This document shows positions 6,220 through 13,940 of a stretch of 19,731 bases of DNA, piece after piece (positions within the stretch are counted from its first letter, which is position 1; the number at the start of each line of letters is the position of its first letter). The notes beneath the pieces were generated by a model. It did not search any database, was not told where the DNA came from, and saw nothing but the letters and a program-made list of their open reading frames with translations. The position numbers were made by a program, and so were the translations under genes. The stretch is taken from contig CAVZBY010000003.1 of NCBI GenBank assembly GCA_963773685.1, forward strand, positions 1 to 19,731. The letters run 5' to 3'. Source of the stretch: JALHVH01 sp963773685 (GTDB taxonomy: Bacteria; Acidobacteriota; Aminicenantia; Aminicenantales; Saccharicenantaceae).

Positions 6220-8267
6220 GAACGCGCGAGGGGCCGGAGGACGGCGCTCGTCCGCTCGAGCAGGTCCGCCATTTCGGCCAGTCTCTCGTCGAGAAGGACG
6301 CGCCGTGCGCGGAGAGCGGACTCGAGACCGGGAACGGCTCCTGCCGCATCGCCGGATTCTATCTTCCGGTATTGGGGCATGATATCGAGCGGCTCGGGAA
6401 GACGGCCCAGCTCCCCGAAACCCAGTCTCGGGAAGCCCGGCGTAAGCCGCGCGAGCTGTTTCCTGTACACGGGATAGCTGAAGAGGCGCCCCCAGCGCGT
6501 CATGCCCGTTCCGGCCAGGGCCTCGAGGGCCGCCGCGCGATCGGGCTCCGCGGCGCCCAGGGCGGCCAGGGCCTTGCTCAAACCCTGGGTCTCCTCGAGA
6601 AGCGGCTGATGCGGATAGACCGTGGCGTCGTCGGCCGCGGGCGAAAGACAGGTCAACCCGGCGTTCAGCATCCTCTCGGCCTCGAGGAGGGCCCGATTCG
6701 CGTCCTCGACCCCGGCGGCGGGGATCGATGCGGATGCCGCTTCAAAGGCGGCCGCGGCGGCTTTGAAGCCCGAGACGGCCGCGGAGAGCCGGGAAACAAG
6801 GGCGGCATCTACGCCCGCGGCGCGAAGCGCGTCGGGCTTCACGGCGGCGCCGATATCGTCGGCCTTGGCCTTCATACTGTAGGGCAGGAGCCCGCGGTCC
6901 AGATCTCCGGCCATGCGGAAGGCAAGCTTGGCGAGCCGTGCCAGGTGTCCCGCATCCACGAGCGCGGCGGTCTCGCGGTTCGAATGATAGAGCCTGTCGT
7001 AAGCCTCGTCGGTCGTATCGAACTTCATGCTGGGGACCCCGGAAGCGGTGAAGGGCCACTGGTCGTTCCAACAGCTGACCGGGAGGATGATCTCGAAGCC
7101 GTCGGGCAGGAGGTTCGCGTTCCGCGCGGCGAGCTTCCTGAGCCAGGGCTCGAGCTCCGGCATCGTGCGCACGGAAAGCGCCGTGCCTTTCAGAGCCATG
7201 CTCTCGAAGTTGATCATCCCGCGGACCTTGCCGGGCCAATCCGGATGGGCGCGGGTGACCGCCCACCAGGCGCCGGCAAGCCAATCGTAATAGGAATTCG
7301 TCCAGCCGAATTCCTCGGCGGCCGTCGCGAGGAACACGACTGTGCTCTTCGGGCGATGCCCCGAGACGAGCATCGCCTTGGCCACGGCCAGCATGTTCGC
7401 GAGCGCGCCGGTATCGTCGACGCCGGCACGGAAATGGGCATCCTGATGCGCCGCGAAGACGACCATCTGCCCGTCGCCGCGCTCGCCGGGGAGCTCGCCA
7501 ACCACATTGTAGGCGACCCCTCCGTCACCCTCGAGCGTGATCTTTTCCCTGAGGAGCAGGGTCGCCGTCACGGGACCGGCCGCGAGCCGCGCCTTGAGCC
7601 ATTCGCCGTCACCCCGGGCGATGTAAGTCCACGGCGGCGCGTCGAGGTCGTATTGGCCGTCGAAACTGCCCAAGGTCCCGTCGTCGAAGGAAAAGTATTT
7701 CGTATCCTCGGGGGAGTACGTGCAGATGACACCGGCCGCGCCGCGATATCCGGCCTCGAAGGCCGGCCAGAAAAACCACCACGAGCTCAACCGCATATCG
7801 ACGAGGACGAGCTTGCCGGAGACGTCGCCCGCGGCGTCGAAATCGGCCGCCGTCCCGGCCTTGACGTAGACGACAGGGGCCGTGATGCCCGCGTCAGGGG
7901 TCGGGCGGGCGCCCGCGATGGTCGAGGCGATCATCGTCCGGTCGCCGACGGAAACGCTCGCCTTCTCGAATTCGAAGACGTCCACGGGGATGGGCTCGAG
8001 CCGGACGTTCGCGAGGCCCATGGCCCGCATCTCGGCCGCCACGCGCTCGCCGACGGCGCGCTCGGCCGTGGTCCCGGCCCAGCGGAACCCCAGGTCGGGA
8101 TTCGTGCCGAGAGAGCAGAAATATTCGACGAGCGCCTGCGGGGTGCCGTCCGCGAACAGCCGGTCGACGGCCTTGTCGAACGCCGCCGTTCCGTCCCGGC
8201 CTCCGCAGGAAACGAGGGCCGCGACGGAAAAGAGGATGACGGGGAAAAGCCGGGAAGATCGTTTCAC
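6216..8267 (-). CDS. M28 family zinc metallopeptidase lipoprotein with PA-like domain
   Basis: A 683-residue exported peptidase. A lipoprotein signal ends in LVSC, putting the lipidated Cys at residue 21. A PA-like insert (about 110-235) precedes the M28 di-zinc domain. Candidate metal and catalytic residues: HQD (274-276), the second ligand in GVDD (284-285), catalytic EE (318-319), Glu355 in NFESM, and His428 in YHSN. The last 230 residues are helical and not recognised. Relatives are aminopeptidases, carboxypeptidases and the glutamate carboxypeptidase II group, so peptide trimming outside the cytosol is likely but specificity is open. The start is GTG 8267: GGAGG at 8273-8277 sits five bases before it and the encoded protein begins with KRSSR, a proper n-region. 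A GTG at 8297 would add ten residues and lacks such a site. Confidence 0.9.
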   Translation of the reverse strand: MKRSSRLFPVILFSVAALVSCGGRDGTAAFDKAVDRLFADGTPQALVEYFCSLGTNPDLGFRWAGTTAERAVGERVAAEMRAMGLANVRLEPIPVDVFEFEKASVSVGDRTMIASTIAGARPTPDAGITAPVVYVKAGTAADFDAAGDVSGKLVLVDMRLSSWWFFWPAFEAGYRGAAGVICTYSPEDTKYFSFDDGTLGSFDGQYDLDAPPWTYIARGDGEWLKARLAAGPVTATLLLREKITLEGDGGVAYNVVGELPGERGDGQMVVFAAHQDAHFRAGVDDTGALANMLAVAKAMLVSGHRPKSTVVFLATAAEEFGWTNSYYDWLAGAWWAVTRAHPDWPGKVRGMINFESMALKGTALSVRTMPELEPWLRKLAARNANLLPDGFEIILPVSCWNDQWPFTASGVPSMKFDTTDEAYDRLYHSNRETAALVDAGHLARLAKLAFRMAGDLDRGLLPYSMKAKADDIGAAVKPDALRAAGVDAALVSRLSAAVSGFKAAAAAFEAASASIPAAGVEDANRALLEAERMLNAGLTCLSPAADDATVYPHQPLLEETQGLSKALAALGAAEPDRAAALEALAGTGMTRWGRLFSYPVYRKQLARLTPGFPRLGFGELGRLPEPLDIMPQYRKIESGDAAGAVPGLESALRARRVLLDERLAEMADLLERTSAVLRPLARS

Positions 8268-8303
8268 GCTCGCCTCCGGATGCCGGTTGAAGAGCACGCG
8301 GTT

Positions 8304-8332
8304 ACGTTAACAGGAATCCGGCGGACGGTCAA
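8304..8332 (-). promoter_or_regulatory. Probable promoter of the M28 peptidase gene
   Basis: TTGACC (8327-8332) and TAACGT (8304-8309) are 17 bp apart on the minus strand. The -35 matches five of six consensus bases, the -10 only three. It would give a leader of about 30 nt containing the Shine-Dalgarno. It sits back to back with the methyltransferase promoter at 8367-8395. Confidence 0.4.
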
Positions 8333-8366
8333 ACCGGATGCGGCCCGCCGGGTCCTTCGAAGCGGC

Positions 8367-8395
8367 TTGACTTCCGCCGGGCCCGGGGCCATCAT
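8367..8395 (+). promoter_or_regulatory. Promoter of the methyltransferase gene, leaderless type
   Basis: TTGACT (8367-8372) and CATCAT (8390-8395, four of six) are 17 bp apart. The ATG at 8402 follows the -10 by six bases, the place where transcription would be expected to start. The sequence before the ATG is CCATCATCCCCTC with no Shine-Dalgarno. Confidence 0.45.
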
Positions 8396-8401
8396 CCCCT
8401 C

Positions 8402-8956
8402 ATGCTTGTCTGCCCGCCGTGGCTGTCCTGGACGCTCATCAACCCCATCCGGAGCCTCACTCAGGACCCCGAAAGGATCCTGCGACCCTTCATCAAGGAG
8501 GGCGACACGGTCCTGGACGTCGGGTGCGGGCCCGGCCATTTCACGGCGGCGATGGCCAGGCTCGTCGGCGGAAGCGGCCGGGTCATCGCGACGGACATCC
8601 AGGAATGGATGCTCGAACGGGTCCGGATACGGGTGGAAAAGGCGGGTCTTTCGGAGCGGGTGCGCCTGCATCTCGCCCGGTCCGGCGGGCTCGATCTCCC
8701 CTCGGACCGCGTGGATTTCGCCCTGGCCTTCTGGATGGCGCATGAAGTGCCGGACAGGGAAAGGCTGTTTGCGGAGATCCTGGCGAGTCTCGCGCCGGGA
8801 GGGGCCCTCCTCCTGGTCGAGCCGCGCCTTCATGTCGGCGCCCGATCGTTCACGGCCATTGCCGGCGCCGCCCTGAGATCGGGATTCGTATCGGCCGGCC
8901 CTGTATCGGTCCGCCTCAGCCGCGCCGTGCTCCTGAGGAAGGCACCCGCACTTTAG
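8402..8956 (+). CDS. Class I SAM-dependent methyltransferase
   Basis: A 184-residue cytosolic protein with one Rossmann methyltransferase domain of the Methyltransf_11/25 type. Motif I is VLDVGCGPG (residues 37-45), which binds the methionine part of SAM. The acidic end of strand beta-2 is VIATD, contacting the ribose. The motif around LDLPSDRVDFALAFWMAHEV is the usual motif IV region, and ILASLAPGGALLLVEP the motif VI region. Such small stand-alone enzymes act on many substrates, so the acceptor is unknown. The N-terminus has a hydrophobic WLSWTLINPI stretch which may help membrane or lipid substrate contact. Alone between two divergent or unrelated genes, it has its own promoter and probably a leaderless mRNA. 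Confidence 0.88.
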   Translation: MLVCPPWLSWTLINPIRSLTQDPERILRPFIKEGDTVLDVGCGPGHFTAAMARLVGGSGRVIATDIQEWMLERVRIRVEKAGLSERVRLHLARSGGLDLPSDRVDFALAFWMAHEVPDRERLFAEILASLAPGGALLLVEPRLHVGARSFTAIAGAALRSGFVSAGPVSVRLSRAVLLRKAPAL

Positions 8957-9010
8957 TCTTCCGTCCCTCTTCCGTGTCCGGAACGGTCGTCACCCCCGGC
9001 CCTCCCGAGG

Positions 9011-9039
9011 TTTACACCTCCCCCGCAAAGTGCTATATA
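9011..9039 (+). promoter_or_regulatory. Promoter of the DUF5916 gene, leaderless type
   Basis: TTTACA (9011-9016, five of six) and TATATA (9034-9039) are 17 bp apart. The ATG at 9048 begins nine bases after the last -10 base, so the transcript should start at or just before the start codon. An in-frame GTG at 9030 lies upstream of the -10 and cannot be used from this promoter. Confidence 0.6.
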
Positions 9040-9047
9040 TCGCCATC

Positions 9048-11078
9048 ATGAAAAGGGCGATCGCTTTCATGGTCTTGGCGGGGGCGCTGTCCCCGGCGTT
9101 CGCCCAGGAGCGCGCGAAAGAGGCCTCGCCGCTCAGGATCGAAGAGGCCATCGCCGTGGACGGCGCGCTCGACGAGCCGGCCTGGCAGAAAGCCGGCGAG
9201 CTTACGGACTTCATCCAGTTCCAGCCGAACCGCGGGGATCCGGCCTCGGTCCGGACCGCGGTCAAGGTGCTCTATGACCGCCGCTATATCTATTTCGGGT
9301 TCCTTTGTTACGACGCCGAGCCGGGGAAGATCGTTAGCCGCGTGACCCGGCGCGACGCGGACATCGAGGCGGATGACGCCGTGGCCGTCGGCCTCGATAC
9401 CTTCGACGATCGGCGCACCTGCTATGTTTTCATAACCAATATCCTCGGGACCCAGTACGACGGCCGCATCGTCGACGACGGGAACACGAGCGACCCGACT
9501 TGGGACGGAGTGTGGCTCTCCGCCGGTCGGAGGACCGACTTCGGCTGGAGCGCGGAGATCGCGGTGGAGCTCGAGAGCCTCAAGTTCGATCCCGACCGGG
9601 ACAGGACCTGGGGGTTCCAGGCCGGCCGGGCACTGCCCCGGGCCCTCGAAAAGAGCTACTGGACCGGGCCGCTCGATAAGCCGGGGAGGGTCTCCCGATT
9701 CGGAGCGCTCAAGGGAATGGACCTGGAGAAGGTCGGAAAGAAATACCAGGTCATCCCTCACGTCATCGCCAAGCTCGAGGAAGGGAAAGCCCCCGAGTTT
9801 GAGGTCGGGCTGGACGCCCGCTATGCCTTCTCACAGCTGGTGTCGGGCAACCTGACCGTCAATCCCGACTTCGCCACGGTCGAAGCGGACCAGGAGCAGG
9901 TCAACCTCACCCGGTTCGAGCTCGACCTTCCGGAGAAGCGCAACTTCTTCCAGGAAGGCTCCGAGATCTACGAACAAAGGATCAATCTCTTCTACTCCCG
10001 ACGGATCGCCGATATCGACGCCGGGGTCAAGCTGTATGGCAAGTCCGGGCGCTTTGAATTCTCGGGGCTGAGCGCCCAAACGAAAAAGGACGACGCCCTC
10101 GGCCTCGACCCGGCGAACTTCAGCGTGGTCCGGGTGAAGGCCGATGTCATGAGATCTTCGAGCGTCGGTTTTCTCGCCGCGAACCGCCTGGAGAACGGGC
10201 GGAGCCGGGGCACCGCAGGAATGGATGCCAGCCTCAATTTCTCCGACAAGCTCCATTTCACCGGCCAACTCGCCCTGAGCTACGGGGACAAAGTCAAAGA
10301 GGATTTCGCCTTCTTCGTGCGGCCGAGCTACGATTCGGCCACAGCCCACTTCCATGTCCGTTACAGTCAGCTCGGCCAGAGATTCGGCGACAACGCCAAC
10401 GCCGTGGGGTTCGTCCAGGACGACGACCGGCGGGAGCTGGATTCGGCCCTGAGCAAGACCTTCTGGCTTCGGAAGGGGCCAATCGAGCGGATCGGCTACG
10501 AATCCAACTACAACGTCTACTGGGGCTTCGACCGAAGCCTGCGGAGCTGGCAGATCGATCAGGAGCTCAAGTTCGACCTCAGGAACAAGTTCAGCCTTGG
10601 CCTCGACCACACCCAGGAATACAAGCTGTACGAAAAGGGTTTCCGGAACGACGCGACCGAACTTTCCCTGAGCTACAACGAGCGCGAGTGGCAGTCCGCC
10701 AGGGCCTCCTATTCCTTCGGCAGGAATTTCGACCGGGACTTCCGGCTGTTCGAAGGCGGCGTGACCTACATGCTCGCCAGGAGCTTGAGCCTCGAGTACA
10801 GCTTGGAGAGGCTGGTCTTCGAGCCGGACCCGGAAAGGGAGAGCACCTGGATCCACGTCGTCCGGGCAACGAGCTATTTCTCCAAGGACCTCTTCCTCAA
10901 GGTCTTCTTTCAGACGAATACGTCCATCGACAAGCACAATATCCAGGTCCTTTTCGTCTGGCGCTTCCAGCCGCCGTTCGGCCTGGTCCAGATCGCCTTC
11001 CAGAAAGGCACGGCCCGCTTCGGCGTCCGCGGGAACCAGGGGAATACCCTGTTCCTCAAGTTCGCCTATATGTTCTGA
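9048..11078 (+). CDS. CBM9-like/DUF5916 outer-membrane protein
   Basis: A 676-residue exported protein. A signal peptide (MKRAIAFMVLAGALSPAFA, cleavage about 19/20) is followed by a CBM9-like beta-sandwich, recognised by VDGALDEPAW (37-46). After it comes the DUF5916 part, with the family hallmark NPDFATVEAD (272-281) and EKRNFFQEG (296-304). The rest alternates aromatic and charged residues as in transmembrane beta strands and ends in FAYMF, the C-terminal Phe expected for outer-membrane insertion. Proteins of this family are common in Bacteroidota and Acidobacteriota and are often near peptidases or transporters. Their role is not established; binding or passage of glycans or peptides is speculation. 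The start at ATG 9048 is chosen because the promoter rules out the upstream GTG. No Shine-Dalgarno is present. Confidence 0.9.
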   Translation: MKRAIAFMVLAGALSPAFAQERAKEASPLRIEEAIAVDGALDEPAWQKAGELTDFIQFQPNRGDPASVRTAVKVLYDRRYIYFGFLCYDAEPGKIVSRVTRRDADIEADDAVAVGLDTFDDRRTCYVFITNILGTQYDGRIVDDGNTSDPTWDGVWLSAGRRTDFGWSAEIAVELESLKFDPDRDRTWGFQAGRALPRALEKSYWTGPLDKPGRVSRFGALKGMDLEKVGKKYQVIPHVIAKLEEGKAPEFEVGLDARYAFSQLVSGNLTVNPDFATVEADQEQVNLTRFELDLPEKRNFFQEGSEIYEQRINLFYSRRIADIDAGVKLYGKSGRFEFSGLSAQTKKDDALGLDPANFSVVRVKADVMRSSSVGFLAANRLENGRSRGTAGMDASLNFSDKLHFTGQLALSYGDKVKEDFAFFVRPSYDSATAHFHVRYSQLGQRFGDNANAVGFVQDDDRRELDSALSKTFWLRKGPIERIGYESNYNVYWGFDRSLRSWQIDQELKFDLRNKFSLGLDHTQEYKLYEKGFRNDATELSLSYNEREWQSARASYSFGRNFDRDFRLFEGGVTYMLARSLSLEYSLERLVFEPDPERESTWIHVVRATSYFSKDLFLKVFFQTNTSIDKHNIQVLFVWRFQPPFGLVQIAFQKGTARFGVRGNQGNTLFLKFAYMF

Positions 11079-11144
11079 GTTTCGGCAGCGCCTCCCGGCG
11101 CCCCGCGGCATGAAACTTGCTGTTCCAACAGGCAGGAGAAGATC

Positions 11145-11483
11145 ATGAAAGACGACGAAACCGGCATGGAAAACGGGGACGAGGGCGCCCGGATCGGAGA
11201 GCTCGACAACGAGGACCTGAGCATCGAAGAGCTGTTGGACATCGAGGAGAAGATCGAGGAGAGGATCGAGGGATTGGAGGGGGAATCGGAAGCCTTGTCC
11301 GCGGACCTGTACGGGGAGAAAATGACGATGGAGCAGAGGAAGGACAACCTTTCCCGAAAGGAGCGGATCGCGGAAGCCCTGGAGGAGCTGGAAGGTCAGA
11401 AGCGCGTCGTGCGCGAACGGCTGAAGGAGCAGGCATACGACGTCGAGGAGGGGGATCTCAAGCCGGAAAGGGAGGAAGTCTGA
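11145..11483 (+). CDS. Small acidic coiled-coil protein of unknown function
   Basis: A 112-residue cytosolic protein without signal peptide or membrane helix. It is very rich in Glu (about a quarter of residues), Asp, Lys and Arg, and has almost no aromatic residues. From about residue 24 to 97 it shows heptad-like spacing of Leu and Ile (IEELLDIEEKIEERIEGLEG and later IAEALEELEG), so a long helical hairpin or coiled-coil is expected. No family was recognised. The start has a clear AGGAG six bases upstream. It lies 66 bp behind the DUF5916 gene with no promoter I can defend, so the two may be co-transcribed. A short CTGTT/AACAG inverted repeat (11120-11131) precedes the Shine-Dalgarno. Real gene status is supported by the start signal and composition, not by homology. 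Confidence 0.75.
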   Translation: MKDDETGMENGDEGARIGELDNEDLSIEELLDIEEKIEERIEGLEGESEALSADLYGEKMTMEQRKDNLSRKERIAEALEELEGQKRVVRERLKEQAYDVEEGDLKPEREEV

Positions 11484-11548
11484 GCCCCCGAGCCCCCGCG
11501 GCCGGCCGCGCCATAACGGCGGACGGTCCTGTTCCCCGGCAATTCGTC

Positions 11549-11576
11549 CTGTCCGGCGGGAAGCGAGGGGTATAAT
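11549..11576 (+). promoter_or_regulatory. Probable promoter of the L,D-transpeptidase gene
   Basis: A perfect TATAAT at 11571-11576 with a poor -35 candidate (CTGTCC, 11549-11554) 16 bp upstream. The predicted start near 11583 leaves a leader of about 16 nt that contains the AGAGGG Shine-Dalgarno at about 11587-11592. With such a weak -35, an activator may be needed. Confidence 0.45.
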
Positions 11577-11598
11577 CATTGAGAGAAGAGGGATCCGG

Positions 11599-13386
11599 AT
11601 GACGCTCGGACGGAAGGCCGCGATGACCGGGTTGGGCGCGCTCCTCTGCGCGGTGGCCTTGGTTCCCGCCTGCGGGCCCCCGCCGGTCTCGCCCGTCGAG
11701 GCCACCCGGGAGGTCCTCGAAGCCCGGATCGGTCCGGCCGAAGCGGGAGGGCCGATCTATTGCCGATATGACCAGATCTGCGGCTCGGACGTCCTCCCGT
11801 CGTTCTACAGGACCCGGGATTTCCGCCCGGCCTGGATCGACGAGGGCCTCACCCTGGCCGATGCCGCGTCCTTTCTTGACGCCCTTCGTCTCGTCGACGA
11901 GGACGGACTGGACCCCGGGAATTATCATCTGGCGGCCATCGAAACTCTGATCGCCGAGATCCGCGCAAGCCGGGAAAAGAAGCGCAACAAGATCGGACCC
12001 GATACGCTGGGTGACTTGGAAATGCTCCTCACCGATGCCTTCTTCCTCTGCGGATCGCACCTCGTCCACGGCCAGGTCGATCCGGAGACGGTTCAGTCTG
12101 AGTGGTCCATTACGGGCCGCATCGAGGACCTCGCCGCGGCACTTGAAAAGGGTCTAGCGGACAAGGACATAGCCGCGGCCCTAGAATCCTTCCGGCCGCA
12201 GCACGCCGTGTACAAGGGCTTGAAAGAGGTCTACGCGGACCTCCGGGCCGTCGCCGAAAAGGGGGGATGGCCGGAGCTCCCCCCGGGCCCGAAGCTCGAG
12301 AAAGGCGTCCGCGACGAAAGGGTCGAAGCCCTCAGGCGGTCTCTTGAAGCGAGGGGGGACCTCGCCCGGACCGAAGGCGGCGACCGTTCCGCGTTCGACG
12401 AAGACCTCCAAACCGCGGTGAAGGCCTTTCAGAGCCGCCACGGCCTCGAGCCCGATGGTGCCGTCGGCCCGGCGACCGCGGCTGCTCTGAACGTCCCCGC
12501 CTCCGCGCGGGCGGCTCAGGTCCGGGCCAACCTCGAGCGCTGGCGCTGGATCACCCAGGATCTGGGAGCGAGCTACATCCTGATCAACGTCGCCGATTTC
12601 CGCGTGAGCGTCGTTGAAGGGGGTCGGGAGGTCCTATCCATGCCGGCCATCGTCGGCCGCGATTACCGGCGCACCCCGGAATTCAGCGGAAAGCTGTCCT
12701 ACATCGAGATCAACCCGTTCTGGACCGTCCCGCCGAAGCTCGCCCGCGAAGACATCCTGCCCAAGGTGAGGAAGGACCCCTTCTATCTCGAAGACAAGGG
12801 CATCCGGGTCTTCAAGGACTGGTCGAAGGGCGCCCCCGAGATCGGCCCGGACGAGATCGATTGGTCCAAGGTGAAGGGCGAAACCATGTCCTTCAAGTTC
12901 CGCCAGGACCCGGGGTCCGAGAACGCGCTGGGCCGGATCAAGTTCATGTTCCCCAACAAGTTCGACGTCTACCTGCACGACACGCCGGAACGATGGCTCT
13001 TCGCGCGCGCCGTCCGGGATTTCAGCTCGGGCTGTATCCGCATCGCGAAGCCCCTGGAACTGGCCGAATACGTTCTGAGGGACGACCCGGAATGGAGCCG
13101 GGAGCGGATCCAGGAGGCGTTGGATGAGGGGAAGACGCGCGTCGTCCCCCTCCGCAATCCCATAGGCGTCCACCTGCTGTACTGGACCGCGTGGCGGTCC
13201 GAAGATGGCCGGGTGGAATTCCGGGAGGACATTTATAAGCGGGACGCGGCCCTGTACGGGGCGCTGGCGGAACCGGCGTCGGCGCCGGACCGGACGGGCG
13301 CTTTACCAGGTTCGAACGCGTCCGGTATCGATATGAACAAAATCCGAAGCGGGGTAAATTCCCACGCCCCCGCCCCGCAGAGATAG
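11599..13386 (+). CDS. L,D-transpeptidase (YcbB/LdtD-like) lipoprotein
   Basis: A 595-residue periplasmic enzyme that makes 3-3 peptidoglycan crosslinks or attaches proteins to the murein. The signal ends in LVPAC, so Cys25 is probably lipidated. Then come a YcbB-type scaffold region (about 45-240), a peptidoglycan-binding repeat (about 243-300) with AVKAFQSRHGLEPDGAVGPAT, and a YkuD domain (about 325-492). The catalytic motif is HDTPE (His460) and SSGCIR (Cys479), both intact. The part between them has the capping loop insertion of YcbB-like enzymes. The family C-terminus normally stops near EFREDIY; here about 45 extra residues follow, and the last 84 bases overlap the convergent DUF882 gene. 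The ATG has an AGAGGG site. Working with a murein peptidase next door fits crosslink turnover. Confidence 0.92.
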   Translation: MTLGRKAAMTGLGALLCAVALVPACGPPPVSPVEATREVLEARIGPAEAGGPIYCRYDQICGSDVLPSFYRTRDFRPAWIDEGLTLADAASFLDALRLVDEDGLDPGNYHLAAIETLIAEIRASREKKRNKIGPDTLGDLEMLLTDAFFLCGSHLVHGQVDPETVQSEWSITGRIEDLAAALEKGLADKDIAAALESFRPQHAVYKGLKEVYADLRAVAEKGGWPELPPGPKLEKGVRDERVEALRRSLEARGDLARTEGGDRSAFDEDLQTAVKAFQSRHGLEPDGAVGPATAAALNVPASARAAQVRANLERWRWITQDLGASYILINVADFRVSVVEGGREVLSMPAIVGRDYRRTPEFSGKLSYIEINPFWTVPPKLAREDILPKVRKDPFYLEDKGIRVFKDWSKGAPEIGPDEIDWSKVKGETMSFKFRQDPGSENALGRIKFMFPNKFDVYLHDTPERWLFARAVRDFSSGCIRIAKPLELAEYVLRDDPEWSRERIQEALDEGKTRVVPLRNPIGVHLLYWTAWRSEDGRVEFREDIYKRDAALYGALAEPASAPDRTGALPGSNASGIDMNKIRSGVNSHAPAPQR

Positions 13387-13896
13387 CGCCGCCCGATAGA
13401 GCTCCCGGAGCCCGACGCCGGGCATGCGGACATCGACAGCCCGCCCCAGGAGGTGGAGACTGCGCTCGGCGACGCCCCGCCCGTGGGCTCTCAGATAAGC
13501 GTTGGTCCGGGGCGACCGGTATCCCGAGATGACATGGAAAGGCTGGCCCGCGGCGGTCTTCCGGGAGAGCGCGTTGAGCAGATCGAGGAGCCGGACATCG
13601 ATCTCCTTGACCTCGCCGGTCCGGTAGTCTCTCAGGACGTGGTTGATCGTCTCGAGCGACGGCGGGATGATGCGGCCCGAGCGGCAATACGCGACGGCCG
13701 CGGACTCCCCCGTATGGATGTTGAATAGGGAAAGATCTCGGTCGAGGGGAAGCGGAGCCGCCTCTGCTATGGAGGGCAGGCGGCCGAGGATCGGAAGGGC
13801 CAGGGCCGCCAGGCCAAGTCCGATGAACCGCCGCCGGCTCGGAATCTCAGGGGCCATCGTCTTCGGATTATTCTCGTCCATGGATTCCCCAATCAT
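13303..13896 (-). CDS. DUF882/M15 murein peptidase with Tat signal (MepK/YcbK-like)
   Basis: A 197-residue exported zinc peptidase. The N-terminus carries a twin-arginine motif RRRFIG (21-26) followed by a hydrophobic segment and an AEA-AP cleavage site. The DUF882 domain has SGYRSPRTN (124-132), zinc ligands His148 and Asp155 in LHLLGRAVD, and His188 in FVHIDTGRVRTW, the typical end of the family. The Escherichia coli relative MepK (YcbK) cleaves 3-3 crosslinks, the product of L,D-transpeptidases, so the convergent LdtD-like gene is a sensible partner. The genes overlap tail to tail by 84 bp. The start at ATG 13896 lies eight bases after TATAAT; an in-frame ATG at 13881, preceded by GGGGA, is an alternative that would shorten the n-region by five residues. 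Confidence 0.9.
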   Translation of the reverse strand: MIGESMDENNPKTMAPEIPSRRRFIGLGLAALALPILGRLPSIAEAAPLPLDRDLSLFNIHTGESAAVAYCRSGRIIPPSLETINHVLRDYRTGEVKEIDVRLLDLLNALSRKTAAGQPFHVISGYRSPRTNAYLRAHGRGVAERSLHLLGRAVDVRMPGVGLRELYRAALSLRGGGVGIYPASDFVHIDTGRVRTW

Positions 13897-13904
13897 CGGG
13901 GAGC

Positions 13905-13933
13905 ATTATAACAGATGTGTCAAGCTATGCCAG
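13905..13933 (-). promoter_or_regulatory. Promoter of the DUF882 gene
   Basis: CTGGCA (13928-13933, four of six) and a perfect TATAAT (13905-13910) are 17 bp apart on the minus strand. The -35 begins only seven bases after the stop codon of the upstream C1 peptidase gene. Transcription would start about two bases before ATG 13896, or about 17 before ATG 13881. No terminator is visible between the two genes, so read-through from the C1 gene is also possible. Confidence 0.6.
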
Positions 13934-13940
13934 CCCCGCC

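Noticed and set aside
6372..8876. A long plus-strand frame opposite the M28 peptidase running into the methyltransferase
   Set aside because: It has no recognisable domain and shares its bases with two well-supported genes; the composition is that of a shadow of high-G+C codons.
11497..11510. A perfect 14-bp G/C palindrome after the coiled-coil gene as a terminator
   Set aside because: It has no loop of its own and no following T tract; in this base composition such palindromes arise easily.
9831..11705. A 624-codon minus-strand frame opposite the DUF5916 and coiled-coil genes
   Set aside because: It spans gene ends and an intergenic region, has no Shine-Dalgarno, and lacks any motif.
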